DNA from: Psychromonas sp. L1A2
GTDB taxonomy: Bacteria > Pseudomonadota > Gammaproteobacteria > Enterobacterales > Psychromonadaceae
DNA length: 64,000 bases
Direction: 5' to 3'
Assembly: GCF_009828855.1 (NCBI RefSeq)
Contig: NZ_WUAG01000002.1
Coordinates: 1,782,287-1,846,286, forward strand
Shown piece after piece: positions 17,904-26,638 of this stretch. Made by a program: the position numbers and the translations under genes. Numbering within the stretch: position 1 is the first letter of the stretch; the number at the start of each line of letters is the position of its first letter. The notes beneath the pieces are model-generated. The model worked only from the letters and a program-made list of their open reading frames with translations. It did not search any database and had not been told where the DNA came from.

Positions 17904-18199
17904 AAAATTTATTATGTAATGTTTTTACAGATTAATGGTTTTGTGAGTGCTATAAATAATGTCTTTTTATCTATTTTGGTTAATTTAAGCATTCATATTT
18001 TTGTATCTGAGCTTGAAATTGATTACGACGGATACATTGCTTCTTATTCGACCAGTAATATCTGTTTTTGTTCGTATTAATTTCATTTCTTACTGGGTTT
18101 AAATTAGATCGTTTTTGATGCGTTATTTTGTATGTTTTTATATATGATTGGGATTGTTTTGAAGATAGAGAAATATTTTTTATTTAACGTTACTAAGTA

Positions 18200-18392
18200 A
18201 CCTCAGCTCTGGATAAGCAAAGCGATACAACATCGCTATTTCCGCGAATTTCTTCGTTAAATTATTTTTCAATAACCCGTTATTGCTTCAATAATTCGCC
18301 TTGAACTACGTAAAACTAACGGCACTGCATAGTAAAAAATAGTACCTTCTGATTTTAAATATAATTCCGCTTTCATTAACTAGAGCTGAGGT
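18200..18392. mobile_element. 193-bp MITE with 6-bp target duplication
   Basis: The ends are a perfect 11-bp inverted repeat, ACCTCAGCTCT (18200-18210) and AGAGCTGAGGT (18382-18392). Both are flanked directly by TAAGTA (18194-18199 and 18393-18398), as expected of a target-site duplication. No ORF lies inside. This combination is strong evidence for a non-autonomous transposable element; the transposase family is unknown. Confidence 0.8.
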
Positions 18393-18508
18393 TAAGTATT
18401 ATTAAATTGTTTGTTTAGTCATTCTTGTGGTTGAAGGGATGTAATATGGATAGAGGATTTTGACTTAAAACACTTTAATTATTTTGTCTCACTCAGCTTT
18501 ATTGAGGC

Positions 18509-18545
18509 ATTATCAGACCATTTATTAATAAAATGGCCTGATAAT
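18509..18545 (-). terminator. hairpin terminator after the Na+/H+ antiporter gene
   Basis: ATTATCAGACCATTT (18509-18523) pairs with AAATGGCCTGATAAT (18531-18545) with one mismatch around a 7-nt loop, just past the antiporter stop on the minus strand. The T-run is poor. Confidence 0.5.
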
Positions 18546-18558
18546 AATGAGCGATTAA

Positions 18559-19839
18559 TTACTGATTTTTGTTTTGCCATTCTTTAGCTTTATTGATTAA
18601 TGGCACAATACTAGAGCCTTGTATCAGTATTGAAAATAATACAACGCCATAAGTCATTACTAATATTATTTCACGTACATCAATATTTTTTTCAGGTAAT
18701 ACCCACACACCGGCAGGGACTGCCATTGCCATTGCTAAGGCAAGTCCACCACGTAATCCGCCCCAAGTTAAAATTCGTACAGAATAAGGGTTGTAACTAC
18801 GGAAGCGGTTAAAACCTAGATAAGCTAAGCGAACGCTTAAGTAACGCGCTAATAATACTAAAGGAATGGCAATAAGCATTATAATCCAATCTTCTTTATA
18901 GAAGCTGAATTGCAACATGCTTAAACCAATTAATAGGAATAATATACCGTTTAAGAATTCATCAACTAATTCCCAAAAATGGTCTAACTGGGCTTTGCTC
19001 TCTTTAGAGAATCCATTTTTTCTAGTCCAATTACCAATCATGATACCTGCAACAACCATCGCCAGTGGAGCAGAAACGCCAATCATTCCACCAAATACAA
19101 ATCCAGCAGTTGGCACACCAATGGTAAGCAAGAGTTCCATTGCATGGTCATTGGTCGCACTGATTAAGTAATGGAATAATAACCCAAGTGCAAAACCGTA
19201 AACGATGCCGCCAATAGCTTCATGTAAAAAAAGCATCGAAACACTTTCTATTGTTAATGGTTGTCCAGAAAATGCGATATTAAATAAAGTAACAAAAATA
19301 ACTAATCCAAAGCCATCATTGAATAAAGACTCACCTTCAATTTGAGTCGATATTCTTTTTGGAGCGTCTAGCTTTTTAACAATAGCTAATACAGCAATAG
19401 GGTCGGTAGGTGATATTAATGAACCAAACAATAAACAATAAATGAGGTCGAGAGGTAAGCCGATAAGTTGGCAAATATAATACAATACGAAGCCGACAAA
19501 GAAGGTAGAAAAGAGTGTTGCAGCTAAAGCAAGTACAGTAATTTCCCACTTTTGATCTTTTAAACTTTCTAACTTAATGCCTAAACCACCTGCAAAGAGT
19601 AAGAAGCCTAATAAACCATTTAATAAAAAATGTTCGAAGTCTATTTCTGTAAGTTGGGTAACGGCTATTTCTCGTAATTGAGTAAAGCCATTTTTACCCG
19701 CAATAACGATAATAAGTGATAAAAGTAAGGATCCAGCTGTGATGGCAATGGTATTTTGCCATTTACCTAATTTACTATTAACGAATGTAATTAACATTGC
19801 TGCTGCGGCGAGGAAACAAAAGGTGGCATAAACTGTCAT
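18559..19839 (-). CDS. CPA1-family Na+(K+)/H+ antiporter
   Basis: A 426-residue inner-membrane protein with about twelve hydrophobic segments. The core of CPA1/NhaP exchangers is recognisable: SLISPTDPIAVLAIVKKL, then EGESLFNDGFGLVIF with the ion-binding Asn-Asp pair, and later LTWGGLRGGLALAMAMAVP. It should exchange Na+ or K+ for protons, useful in marine salinity and pH control. The long cytoplasmic TrkA-C or CorC tail of some relatives is missing. It is a single gene with its own terminator. Confidence 0.88.
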   Translation of the reverse strand: MTVYATFCFLAAAAMLITFVNSKLGKWQNTIAITAGSLLLSLIIVIAGKNGFTQLREIAVTQLTEIDFEHFLLNGLLGFLLFAGGLGIKLESLKDQKWEITVLALAATLFSTFFVGFVLYYICQLIGLPLDLIYCLLFGSLISPTDPIAVLAIVKKLDAPKRISTQIEGESLFNDGFGLVIFVTLFNIAFSGQPLTIESVSMLFLHEAIGGIVYGFALGLLFHYLISATNDHAMELLLTIGVPTAGFVFGGMIGVSAPLAMVVAGIMIGNWTRKNGFSKESKAQLDHFWELVDEFLNGILFLLIGLSMLQFSFYKEDWIIMLIAIPLVLLARYLSVRLAYLGFNRFRSYNPYSVRILTWGGLRGGLALAMAMAVPAGVWVLPEKNIDVREIILVMTYGVVLFSILIQGSSIVPLINKAKEWQNKNQ

Positions 19840-20290
19840 AGTAATAACCTGAGGTATAAAGAAAGTGTGAATATAATGCGAAATTATATCAAATACTATG
19901 CTTAGTTCACTCTTTTATAAGCTTATTGATTGTTTTTTAGTCATTCATGACCGAATCTATAATTGATTCACTAATATTCTTAAAATAACTCAATAAATAC
20001 GTTTTATATCTTCATTTTTATAACATCACTGCCTCTTCTTTGTGATCTAGATCGATAATAATTTCCCGTTTATTTCAATATTAACTTTACCCTCATTTCC
20101 CTTTGTGCGAGATCGACCATTAGCAACGTAGTAGATCCTCACTTTAAATAGTTAATTTAAGACACTTTAAAAATTTAATTTTAAATTAAGTCTTTGAAAT
20201 TAAATGATAAGTTTGTTTTTTGTTCGCTTTGTTGTCGGTATGTTCTTTATTTACTTGGTTTTATTTAAGAAATGCATCGTATTATCTCTC
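19840..20290. other. upstream region of the CsrB-like RNA
   Basis: 451 bp without a gene. A -10-like TATTAT at 20280-20285 would place an RNA start near 20291. TGTGCGAGATCGACCA at 20104-20119, about 185 bp upstream, loosely resembles the left half of GacA/UvrY boxes (TGTAAG...), which in E. coli also lie far upstream of csrB; the right half does not match. Both calls are tentative. Confidence 0.35.
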
Positions 20291-20410
20291 CCGCAAACAA
20301 GAAACGTAGATGATTTACAGGATGTAAATCAGCAACGGACAGCAAAGAAACAACAGGATGTTGTTAAAGGGTAAATAAAGATTATTTATCCTATCAGGAT
20401 GATAAAAGGA

Positions 20411-20890
20411 CACTTCAAGGATTGGAGTTGGATAAGCAGGATGTTTATCGTTAAGGAAGAACACGGAAGATATTACAGGATGTAATAAGGACACTTCAAG
20501 GGTTGATGGAGTTAGATAAGCAGGATGTTTATCGTTAAGGAAGAACACGGAAGACATTACAGGATGTAATAAGGACACTTCAAGGATTGGAGTTAGATAA
20601 GCAGGATGTTTATCGTTAAGGAAGAACATGGAAGACATTACAGGATGTAATAAGGACACTTCAAGGATTGGAGTTAGATAAGCAGGATGTTTATCGTTAA
20701 GGAAGAACACGGAAGGCATTACAGGATGTAATAAGGACGCTTCAAGGATTGGAGTTAGATAAGCAGGATGTTTATCGTTAAGGAAGAACACGGAAGGCAT
20801 TACAGGATGTAATAAGGACACTTCAAGGATCGGAGTTAGATAAGCAGGATGTTTATCGTTAAGGAAGAACACGGAAGATATTATAGGATG
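20411..20890 (+). repeat. 81-bp tandem repeat inside the CsrB-like RNA
   Basis: The unit contains two hairpins (ATAAG-CAGGATG-TTTAT and ATTA-CAGGATG-TAAT) plus AAGGAAGAACACGGAAG and CTTCAAGGATTGGAG. First-type motifs lie at 20437, 20521, 20602, 20683, 20764 and 20845 (steps 84, 81, 81, 81, 81); second-type motifs at 20476, 20560, 20641, 20722 and 20803 follow the same steps. Copies differ by only a few bases, so the array is young. The reverse strand is open by chance because 81 is divisible by three. Confidence 0.9.
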
Positions 20891-21131
20891 TAGAAAGGAC
20901 ACCTTCCAAGGATAGGGAGCAGTTAATAAGCAGGATGTTTATTAAATATGGATGTGTCATGGAAGAAGCCAGCAGGATGTTGGATTGATGAACTGGATGT
21001 TTGTCGGATAAGGATATGAAACAAGGAAGAAGCTCAAAGGATTTGGGAAGAGGATGCCTAGTATGGCAGTAGTCAAATGGATTTATTGCATGGAGCAACT
21101 TCTATCATGGATTTGATAGTGTGACTAAATT

Positions 21132-21162
21132 AGGGCAGCTTAGGCTGCCCTTTCCTGTTTTT
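21132..21162 (+). terminator. intrinsic terminator of the CsrB-like RNA
   Basis: AGGGCAGC (21132-21139), a TTAG loop and GCTGCCCT (21144-21151) form a perfect 8-bp GC-rich stem followed by TTTCCTGTTTTT. Confidence 0.9.
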
Positions 21163-21322
21163 ACGTATTAGCAAAAACTTTATCGTTACATCGCGTTACT
21201 TTAATTAAACTCTATAACAACACTTCCTCAATATTTATTAGCTCATCTGTAGCGAAAGAAATTAGATCATTGATTATTGGTGATTCAAAACGTACTCTTA
21301 GCTCTTTTTACGGGTAAATAAT

Positions 21323-21976
21323 ATGGCCACTTTCTCTGCTGTCGAAGTTCCTTTTAACTATCGCAATACTTGCTGGTTTTGTGGTGAGCCAAGCGATAAA
21401 AAAATTAAGTTCCCTAAGCATGAATACGAAATCAATATCTTAGATCACCAAGCACTGAGTTTACCTAGCTGTAAAGAGTGTGCGAGTATCGTAAAACGTT
21501 CTGCATTTCCTTCTATTTATAGTTATCGTGATGCGGTTAAACAAGCACTTACTACCAAACATCAGAAAGTACTTAGTATCGGGTCTAATTGGACGAAACA
21601 AGAGTTAGAAGAGTCAGAGTTGGAAGGTAGTGCGTTTGAGGGCTTTAAGCGTAGTGCATGGCCTATGTTTGAAATGATGCAAGCGCGTATTAACTATCAA
21701 GGTTGGGCGCTTGTGATTAATAACGAAGCATTAGAAGTGAACAGTGATAATGAAAGCTTTGAGTTTGATGGTGTGCAATATGTTTCTTTAGATGACGCAG
21801 TAACACATGCCGTTAAAACATTCTTTTTAGATGAAACATTGTTTACAAGAGTGTTGAGTGTATTAGGTAAAAAGAAGTTTAGCCAAGCAATCCGCTTATG
21901 TCGTTTGTATCCGAACTTAACTCCTAAAACTCGAGAAGATGTGTTCTTAGAAATACTAGATAGTATTGGTATTTAA
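21323..21976 (+). CDS. uncharacterised protein with paired CxxC motifs
   Basis: A 217-residue soluble protein I cannot assign to a function. Near the N-terminus CWFCGEP (residues 17-23) and SCKEC (residues 49-53) offer four cysteines of zinc-knuckle type, as in HNH-like or rubredoxin-like folds, but no HNH catalytic residues follow. The rest is helical and charged, without membrane segments. It starts 160 bp after the CsrB-like RNA terminator and is followed 55 bp later by a small gene, probably co-transcribed. Confidence 0.65.
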   Translation: MATFSAVEVPFNYRNTCWFCGEPSDKKIKFPKHEYEINILDHQALSLPSCKECASIVKRSAFPSIYSYRDAVKQALTTKHQKVLSIGSNWTKQELEESELEGSAFEGFKRSAWPMFEMMQARINYQGWALVINNEALEVNSDNESFEFDGVQYVSLDDAVTHAVKTFFLDETLFTRVLSVLGKKKFSQAIRLCRLYPNLTPKTREDVFLEILDSIGI

Positions 21977-22031
21977 GGTTTTCTAATAAGATTCTCTAAT
22001 AAATAATCTTTTTATTTGTAAAGGAAAGTAT

Positions 22032-22223
22032 ATGACTGATAAAAAAGAACAAATAAATAAAGCTAACAAACCGAGCGAAGAAGAGTTGCAACAATGGTTA
22101 GATGGCGTTCACTTTGGCAGTTGTTGTAGCGACCCTGTGGCATCAGATAATGAAGAGCCTAATAAAGTTAAAGCCTGTGAAATAAATAGTGAAGCTAATA
22201 CTAAACTTAATGACAAAAAGTAA
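22032..22223 (+). CDS. small hydrophilic protein with CC motif, unknown
   Basis: 63 residues, rich in Lys, Glu and Asn, with a core EEELQQWLDGVHFGSCCSDP. AAAGGAAAG precedes the ATG by five bases, a good ribosome-binding site, and it follows the 217-residue gene closely, which supports it being real. No function can be assigned. Confidence 0.55.
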   Translation: MTDKKEQINKANKPSEEELQQWLDGVHFGSCCSDPVASDNEEPNKVKACEINSEANTKLNDKK

Positions 22224-22281
22224 GATATATTGAGTACGCATTTCTTAATCAATATTTAATACTAGTCAGTGTTGATATAAA

Positions 22282-22313
22282 AAAGCCTAACAATCAAACG
22301 ACTGTTAGGCTTT
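22282..22313. terminator. bidirectional terminator between convergent genes
   Basis: AAAGCCTAACA (22282-22292) and TGTTAGGCTTT (22303-22313) form an 11-bp perfect stem with A- and T-rich flanks, placed between the stops of the convergent genes at 22223 and 22346. Confidence 0.8.
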
Positions 22314-22345
22314 ATAGAATTATTCAGTTTATAAAGAAAAGCGTC

Positions 22346-22897
22346 TTATTTAGTTTTTTTGTTACGACGAGCGAAACCAAAACCTAATAAAGATAAACCT
22401 AATAATGCTGCACCAGCTGGAGCTGGAACGGTAGTCGCAGAGAAAGATACTTGTCCATTTAATAACTCACCAGTAATTGCCCATAATCCACTAGTTGTAT
22501 CTAATAGAGGGTCTATGCTGGTAAGGAATCCTGAACCAGAAATTGTACCTGTTAATCCACCACCTAGAGCTGGAGTAAGGCTATCAATTGAAAAATTAGT
22601 TGCTGTGAATGTAAAAGAATCTACTGCCCAAAGTACATAAGGTAAAGAATCTCCGAAAGTATAGTCAGTGAATGTTGCAGCCCATCCTTCTAAACCATCA
22701 AAATCACCTGTTACATTTGCATCAGTTAAACTAACATAAGTATCAGTAAACGCAATTGAACTAATTGTCGGGTATGTACCAGTCACTGTTGCAGAACCTG
22801 TAAATCGTATAACACCTTCAATAGGCGTTGCATAAGCAGAGCTGGTTGCTAAAAAAAGTAAAAATGAACTAGTGATTAATGTAATAAATTTTTTCAT
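22346..22897 (-). CDS. PEP-CTERM sorting-domain exported protein
   Basis: A 183-residue protein with a signal peptide (MKKFITLITSS...SSAYA, cut near residue 23), a beta-rich, Ser/Thr/Gly-rich middle and a C-terminal PEP-CTERM signal: VPAPAG, then the hydrophobic run AALLGLSLLGFGFA and a basic tail RRNKKTK. In this system an exosortase recognises the tail and processes the protein for surface or biofilm matrix delivery. No exosortase gene lies in this window. Function of the mature domain is unknown. Confidence 0.85.
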   Translation of the reverse strand: MKKFITLITSSFLLFLATSSAYATPIEGVIRFTGSATVTGTYPTISSIAFTDTYVSLTDANVTGDFDGLEGWAATFTDYTFGDSLPYVLWAVDSFTFTATNFSIDSLTPALGGGLTGTISGSGFLTSIDPLLDTTSGLWAITGELLNGQVSFSATTVPAPAGAALLGLSLLGFGFARRNKKTK

Positions 22898-23527
22898 GTG
22901 TTCTCTCCTTCGTATAAATGGATAATTCCATATGTATATAGAGCATGTAATGTGCCAACTTATTAAGTTGTTATTTATCAGTTGTTTATATGTTTAATGG
23001 TGCTTTTTATTTGATGTTTTATTTAAGTTGTAAAGTTATTCAACGGTGATTATTTACCTCCGATAAATTTATAATGTAAATTTTAAGCAGTAATACTTTT
23101 TATGAATTTACAAGTTTTCGTTAACCTTTTGTTTTTTAATGGGTTTATTTTTACTTGATATTTATATCATAACTCTTTTTGGTTAGTTTAATTTTTATAT
23201 TAAATAGATGGTAATGAAGTGAATTGAGTGTAAAATTTTTCGATATCCAATTGGAGATAGTTGACTTTAATTGCTAAAATAATATTTATTGCCAGTATGG
23301 TGTTGATTTAAAATGTTTATTTTTTTAGTTGATATTTTGGGACAGAGTTACAGACTCGTTATTATTTATTTATGAGGTGGAAATTAAGATCATTATTTTA
23401 TCATTTCGTTGTTCAGTAATATGTTATTGATTGTTAGATATTAATTATTAATTAGTTCTGAGATTAAAGTTTGTGTTGAAAAAGTTTAACAATCTTAATG
23501 TTTTTTGAAATGGTGGTGGGAAGTCGC
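22898..23527. other. AT-rich intergenic region between divergent genes
   Basis: About 600 bp between the PEP-CTERM gene and the divergent methyltransferase gene. Very AT-rich; no convincing small ORF, hairpin terminator or repeat was seen. Confidence 0.4.
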
Positions 23528-24727
23528 ATGTTAAAACATAATTTTGATGGAATTGATCGCTACTTAACGACAATGAAACAATATTGGCATTATAACGCTT
23601 TTATTTTACATGATTACCCTTCCTTTTCTGACAACAGAGAATTAATTAACTTTTTACACGGTATAGATGACACTAAATTAATGAGTTATCAACAAAATCC
23701 TACTTTGTTATATCCATTATTAAAGCAATTTATTCCCGATCTATTAAATGTAAATGATGTGCTCTTCGATATTAAATACGATCAATTGAGTAGTCATACC
23801 GAGATTCCTTTTTGGTTAAAAAAGGGAATTAAAGGACGAAAATGGGTTCAAATAGATCAATTCTCTCATTATATAGGTGAGAGCCTGCCTGTTTTAGAGT
23901 GGTGTGCTGGTAAAGGGCATTTAGGAAGATTGATCCATTATAAAACAAAAAACCAAATCAGTGCAGTGGAATGGAATGCTGAGCTATGCAATCAAGGTCT
24001 GGCCTTAGCCGAACAACAATCTATATTACAACCTTTCTTTGTTGCTAACGTTTTGTTGGGAGAGGGGAACCAATTACTTAATAAAGAACAGCATGTTGTT
24101 GCTTTGCATGCTTGTGGTGATTTACATGTGCATCTTATTAATGGTGTTAAAAAAGCATTAACAGAAAAAGTAACCATAAGTCCATGTTGCTACCATTTGA
24201 CTGAACATGACAATTACCAAGCGGTGTCCTCTTATGCTTTACAACAAAGCCAATTGTTGTCATCAATCACTTTAAGCAAGCAAGACTTAAAGTTAGCAGT
24301 GGTACAACAAAGTACGTCTGGAGAAAGGCAAACACAATTAAATGATCAAGAAGTTTGGTGGCGTTTAAGTTTTGATTGTTTACAAAAAGCACTTTTAAAA
24401 ACAGAAGACTACTTAACTGTACCCAGTTTCCCCAAAACGTTGTTATCCAATAACTTTAGAGGTTTTGTAGAATGGGTTAAAGCATACAAACAACTAAATA
24501 TCGAATTACCAGGCGATTTATCAGTGTATTTAGATCAAGGAAGAGAACGTTTTAATCGCTTAAGACGCTGTGAATTAGTGTCACAATTTTTCCGTGATCC
24601 TTTAGAGTTATGGTTAGTTTATGATCGAGCCTTAAGTTTGCAAGAAGTGGGTTACCAAGTGAAAATATCGAGGTTTTGTGATGTAAAGATTACCCCTCGT
24701 AATCTTTTAATTCAGGCATCTCGTTAA
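23528..24727 (+). CDS. SAM-dependent methyltransferase (Methyltransf_32-like)
   Basis: About 399 residues from the ATG at 23528, chosen because GGGAAG stands upstream at useful spacing; an ATG at 23498 would add ten residues without a clear ribosome-binding site. A Rossmann methyltransferase core is visible: LEWCAGKGHLGRLI as the SAM-binding glycine loop, ISAVEWNAELC as the acidic strand, then VVALHACGDLHVHL and SPCCYHL, the HACGD/PCC pair typical of the group that includes the GSTCD methyltransferase domain. Its substrate, probably RNA or protein, is unknown. Confidence 0.75.
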   Translation: MLKHNFDGIDRYLTTMKQYWHYNAFILHDYPSFSDNRELINFLHGIDDTKLMSYQQNPTLLYPLLKQFIPDLLNVNDVLFDIKYDQLSSHTEIPFWLKKGIKGRKWVQIDQFSHYIGESLPVLEWCAGKGHLGRLIHYKTKNQISAVEWNAELCNQGLALAEQQSILQPFFVANVLLGEGNQLLNKEQHVVALHACGDLHVHLINGVKKALTEKVTISPCCYHLTEHDNYQAVSSYALQQSQLLSSITLSKQDLKLAVVQQSTSGERQTQLNDQEVWWRLSFDCLQKALLKTEDYLTVPSFPKTLLSNNFRGFVEWVKAYKQLNIELPGDLSVYLDQGRERFNRLRRCELVSQFFRDPLELWLVYDRALSLQEVGYQVKISRFCDVKITPRNLLIQASR

Positions 24728-24731
24728 CTTT

Positions 24732-25922
24732 TTAATCGTGTTTTTTAAATGATAATTGACTGAAAAATAAAACTAATAGCCCTCCAATAACGCCCCATAT
24801 TACTGAGCTTAATCCCCATAAAGCAATGGGTGAGGCTGTAATAAGTAAGGTGATCACTGCTGCTTCGTTAATATGTTTAGATTTACTATTAACACTTTGC
24901 TGTAAGCTATGAGTAATGGTCCCGAATAGTGCAATGCCTGCTAAGGCTAATATTAACGACTCTGGCAAAAGAGCGAACCAAGCAATGATATAGGCAGCTA
25001 GCAGCCCTAAAATAATATAAAAAATACCAGCCCAAATGCTTGCCCAATAACGTTTATTAACATCTTTATGTACATCTTCAGTCATACAGATTGAAGCACT
25101 GATAGCCGCTAGATTGAGTGCATAACCACCAAAGGGGGCAACGATAATATTAAACAAACTAGTCATTGATAAAACTCGTTTAATAGGAGCTTGATAACCA
25201 AAACTTTGTAGCATTGCTATGCCTGGTAAGTTTTGAGCAGCAGTGGTGACAATAAATAAAGGCAGACTGATGCCTACAATAATTGACCACGAAAATGTTG
25301 GCTGAATAAATTGCCACTCACTCCATTGCCATTCAATAACTTTATTTTCAATCAATTGTAACTGCCAAGCTAAGATCACTGAAACAGCGATTACAATTAA
25401 TAACGTCCATTGTGGTATCAATCTTTTTGCTAATAAGTAACTGATAAACATGCTAATAATTAAAATCGGTTGCAGTTCCATTTGTGCAAAAACAGCAAAA
25501 CCAAACTTCAATAAAATACCAGCCAACATTGCTGAAGCTAACTGTGTAGGTAACCATTTAAATAATTTATCCAACGGCATTAATAATGGGAAAATAAACA
25601 GCAACAATGCACTGACAATAAAGCCTCCGACTGCTTGATTGAGGTTAAAGCCTTGTACGTTGGCAATCAGTAATGCGGCTCCGGGCGTAGACCAAGCAAT
25701 GAGTATTGGAATGCGATAACAGTATGATAGTAGAATGCTTAAAATACCCATACTAATACCTAAGGCGAGAAGCCAACTTGCAACAAGGTGGCTGTCACCG
25801 CCTAGATTAATCACCAATTGGTATATTAATGCTATTGAACTAGAAAATCCGACGATCACGGCGACTAACCCTGCACTCATCGCTGCAATTATTGAGTTGA
25901 CCTGTTGGAAAAGTGTTTTCAT
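24732..25922 (-). CDS. BenE-family benzoate/H+ symporter-like transporter
   Basis: About 396 residues from the ATG at 25922 (MKTLFQQVNSIIAAMSAGLVAVIVGF); a longer frame exists upstream but runs into the divergent gene. It has roughly eleven or twelve hydrophobic segments and BenE-type signatures: IAWSTPGAALL, FGGYALNLAAISASICM and a C-terminal VIWGVIGGLLVL. BenE proteins import benzoate or related aromatics. No benzoate catabolic genes lie nearby, so the natural substrate is uncertain. The divergent XRE-cupin regulator is probably its controller. Confidence 0.85.
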   Translation of the reverse strand: MKTLFQQVNSIIAAMSAGLVAVIVGFSSSIALIYQLVINLGGDSHLVASWLLALGISMGILSILLSYCYRIPILIAWSTPGAALLIANVQGFNLNQAVGGFIVSALLLFIFPLLMPLDKLFKWLPTQLASAMLAGILLKFGFAVFAQMELQPILIISMFISYLLAKRLIPQWTLLIVIAVSVILAWQLQLIENKVIEWQWSEWQFIQPTFSWSIIVGISLPLFIVTTAAQNLPGIAMLQSFGYQAPIKRVLSMTSLFNIIVAPFGGYALNLAAISASICMTEDVHKDVNKRYWASIWAGIFYIILGLLAAYIIAWFALLPESLILALAGIALFGTITHSLQQSVNSKSKHINEAAVITLLITASPIALWGLSSVIWGVIGGLLVLFFSQLSFKKHD

Positions 25923-25930
25923 AATAGACC

Positions 25931-25984
25931 TGTGCGTTTTAACGTACAAAAAACCAAAGTTAACATTGACTGTTATAACGCACA
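25931..25984. promoter_or_regulatory. paired inverted operator half-sites between BenE and XRE-cupin genes
   Basis: TGTGCGTTTTAAC (25931-25943) and GTTATAACGCACA (25972-25984) are inverted copies matching at 12 of 13 positions, placed in the 70-bp divergent promoter gap. This is the expected arrangement for a regulator controlling both genes. Confidence 0.6.
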
Positions 25985-25992
25985 AGGTAAAT

Positions 25993-26529
25993 ATGTCTGA
26001 TTCAATAAATAAAGCAGTGGCCACGCAGCTGAAAAAAAATCGCACCAATAAAGGTTGGAGTTTAGATACTGCAAGTCAACATTGCGGTGTTTCCAAGGCA
26101 ATGTTAGGGCAAATAGAGCGAGGGGAGTCAAGTCCGACAATTGCTAAGCTGTGGAAAATAGCGACAGGTTTTGAGCTGCCTTTATCAGACTTCTTAGGTC
26201 AAAAAAATCCACTAGATACGAACACCACAGGTTTTAATCAAGACCAAACAGTCAGTATTGAAACTGTTTTTGAATATGATGAAAAGACAGGTATTGAGAT
26301 GTTTGAATTATCTTTTGCGGTGGGTCATGAACAGCATTCAGAGGCTCATCAAATAGGTGTGATTGAACATATTGTAGTCACCAGTGGTTGCATGGACTAT
26401 TTTGCTGATGGACAATGGAAGACATTGAATACAGGCGAAAAAGCTAAGTTTAATGCAAATCAGTCACATATTTATCGTAATATTGGCGATATCCCTTTAC
26501 GTTTTTTTAATATTATTCACTACTCTTAA
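25993..26529 (+). CDS. XRE-family transcriptional regulator with cupin domain
   Basis: 178 residues from the ATG at 25993; an upstream extension of the frame overlaps the divergent transporter and is not plausible. The N-terminal helix-turn-helix (LKKNRTNKGWSLDTASQHCGVSKAMLGQIERGESSPTI...) is followed by a cupin fold (EHIVVTSGCMDYFADGQWKTL...GEKAKFNANQSHIYRN). This XRE-cupin architecture usually senses a small ligand and controls a neighbouring transporter or catabolic gene. It is divergent from the BenE gene and shares inverted half-sites with it. Confidence 0.88.
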   Translation: MSDSINKAVATQLKKNRTNKGWSLDTASQHCGVSKAMLGQIERGESSPTIAKLWKIATGFELPLSDFLGQKNPLDTNTTGFNQDQTVSIETVFEYDEKTGIEMFELSFAVGHEQHSEAHQIGVIEHIVVTSGCMDYFADGQWKTLNTGEKAKFNANQSHIYRNIGDIPLRFFNIIHYS

Positions 26530-26638
26530 TATAAAAAGTTTAATATAAGAAACTTAATATAAAAAATCATTAATAGAAAAATTACTTAAAAAACAATTTC
26601 TTAAAAATAAATTGCTTATACGAATAAGGTTAAAACTA

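Larger units (their letters stand above)
17893..18558. other. gene-free region containing a MITE and a terminator
   Basis: 666 bp without a gene. It contains the 193-bp element at 18200-18392 and the hairpin at 18509-18545. The rest is AT-rich DNA upstream of the HD-GYP gene with nothing recognisable. Confidence 0.5.
20291..21162 (+). ncRNA. csrB: CsrB-like CsrA-sequestering RNA, about 870 nt, expanded by 81-bp repeats
   Basis: The plus strand carries 16 exact copies of CAGGATG, the loop motif of enterobacterial CsrB, at 20318, 20354, 20395, 20437, 20476, 20521, 20560, 20602, 20641, 20683, 20722, 20764, 20803, 20845, 20931 and 20973, plus TAGGATG (20884) and many AGGA/GGA variants. Most copies sit between complementary arms, for example GATTTA-CAGGATG-TAAATC, CAA-CAGGATG-TTG, ATAAG-CAGGATG-TTTAT and ATTA-CAGGATG-TAAT, so each GGA would be shown in a hairpin loop. 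A strong intrinsic terminator ends the transcript at 21132-21162. CsrB RNAs bind many CsrA dimers and relieve translational repression; known ones are near 350-450 nt, so this is about twice that size. The 5' end is estimated. Confidence 0.9.

Noticed and set aside
20315..20902. 195-codon minus-strand frame with repeated FFLNDKHPAYLTP
   Set aside because: It is the reverse of the 81-bp repeat in the CsrB-like RNA; the plus strand explains the motifs, hairpins and terminator, and the frame has no ribosome-binding site of note.
20859..21098. 79-codon minus-strand frame
   Set aside because: Also antisense to the CsrB-like RNA, with no protein-like pattern.
20281..21170. CRISPR array
   Set aside because: The repeats are contiguous without variable spacers, and no cas genes are present.
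25735..25992. N-terminal extension of the XRE-cupin protein
   Set aside because: It overlaps the divergent BenE coding sequence and promoter; the HTH domain begins just after the ATG at 25993.
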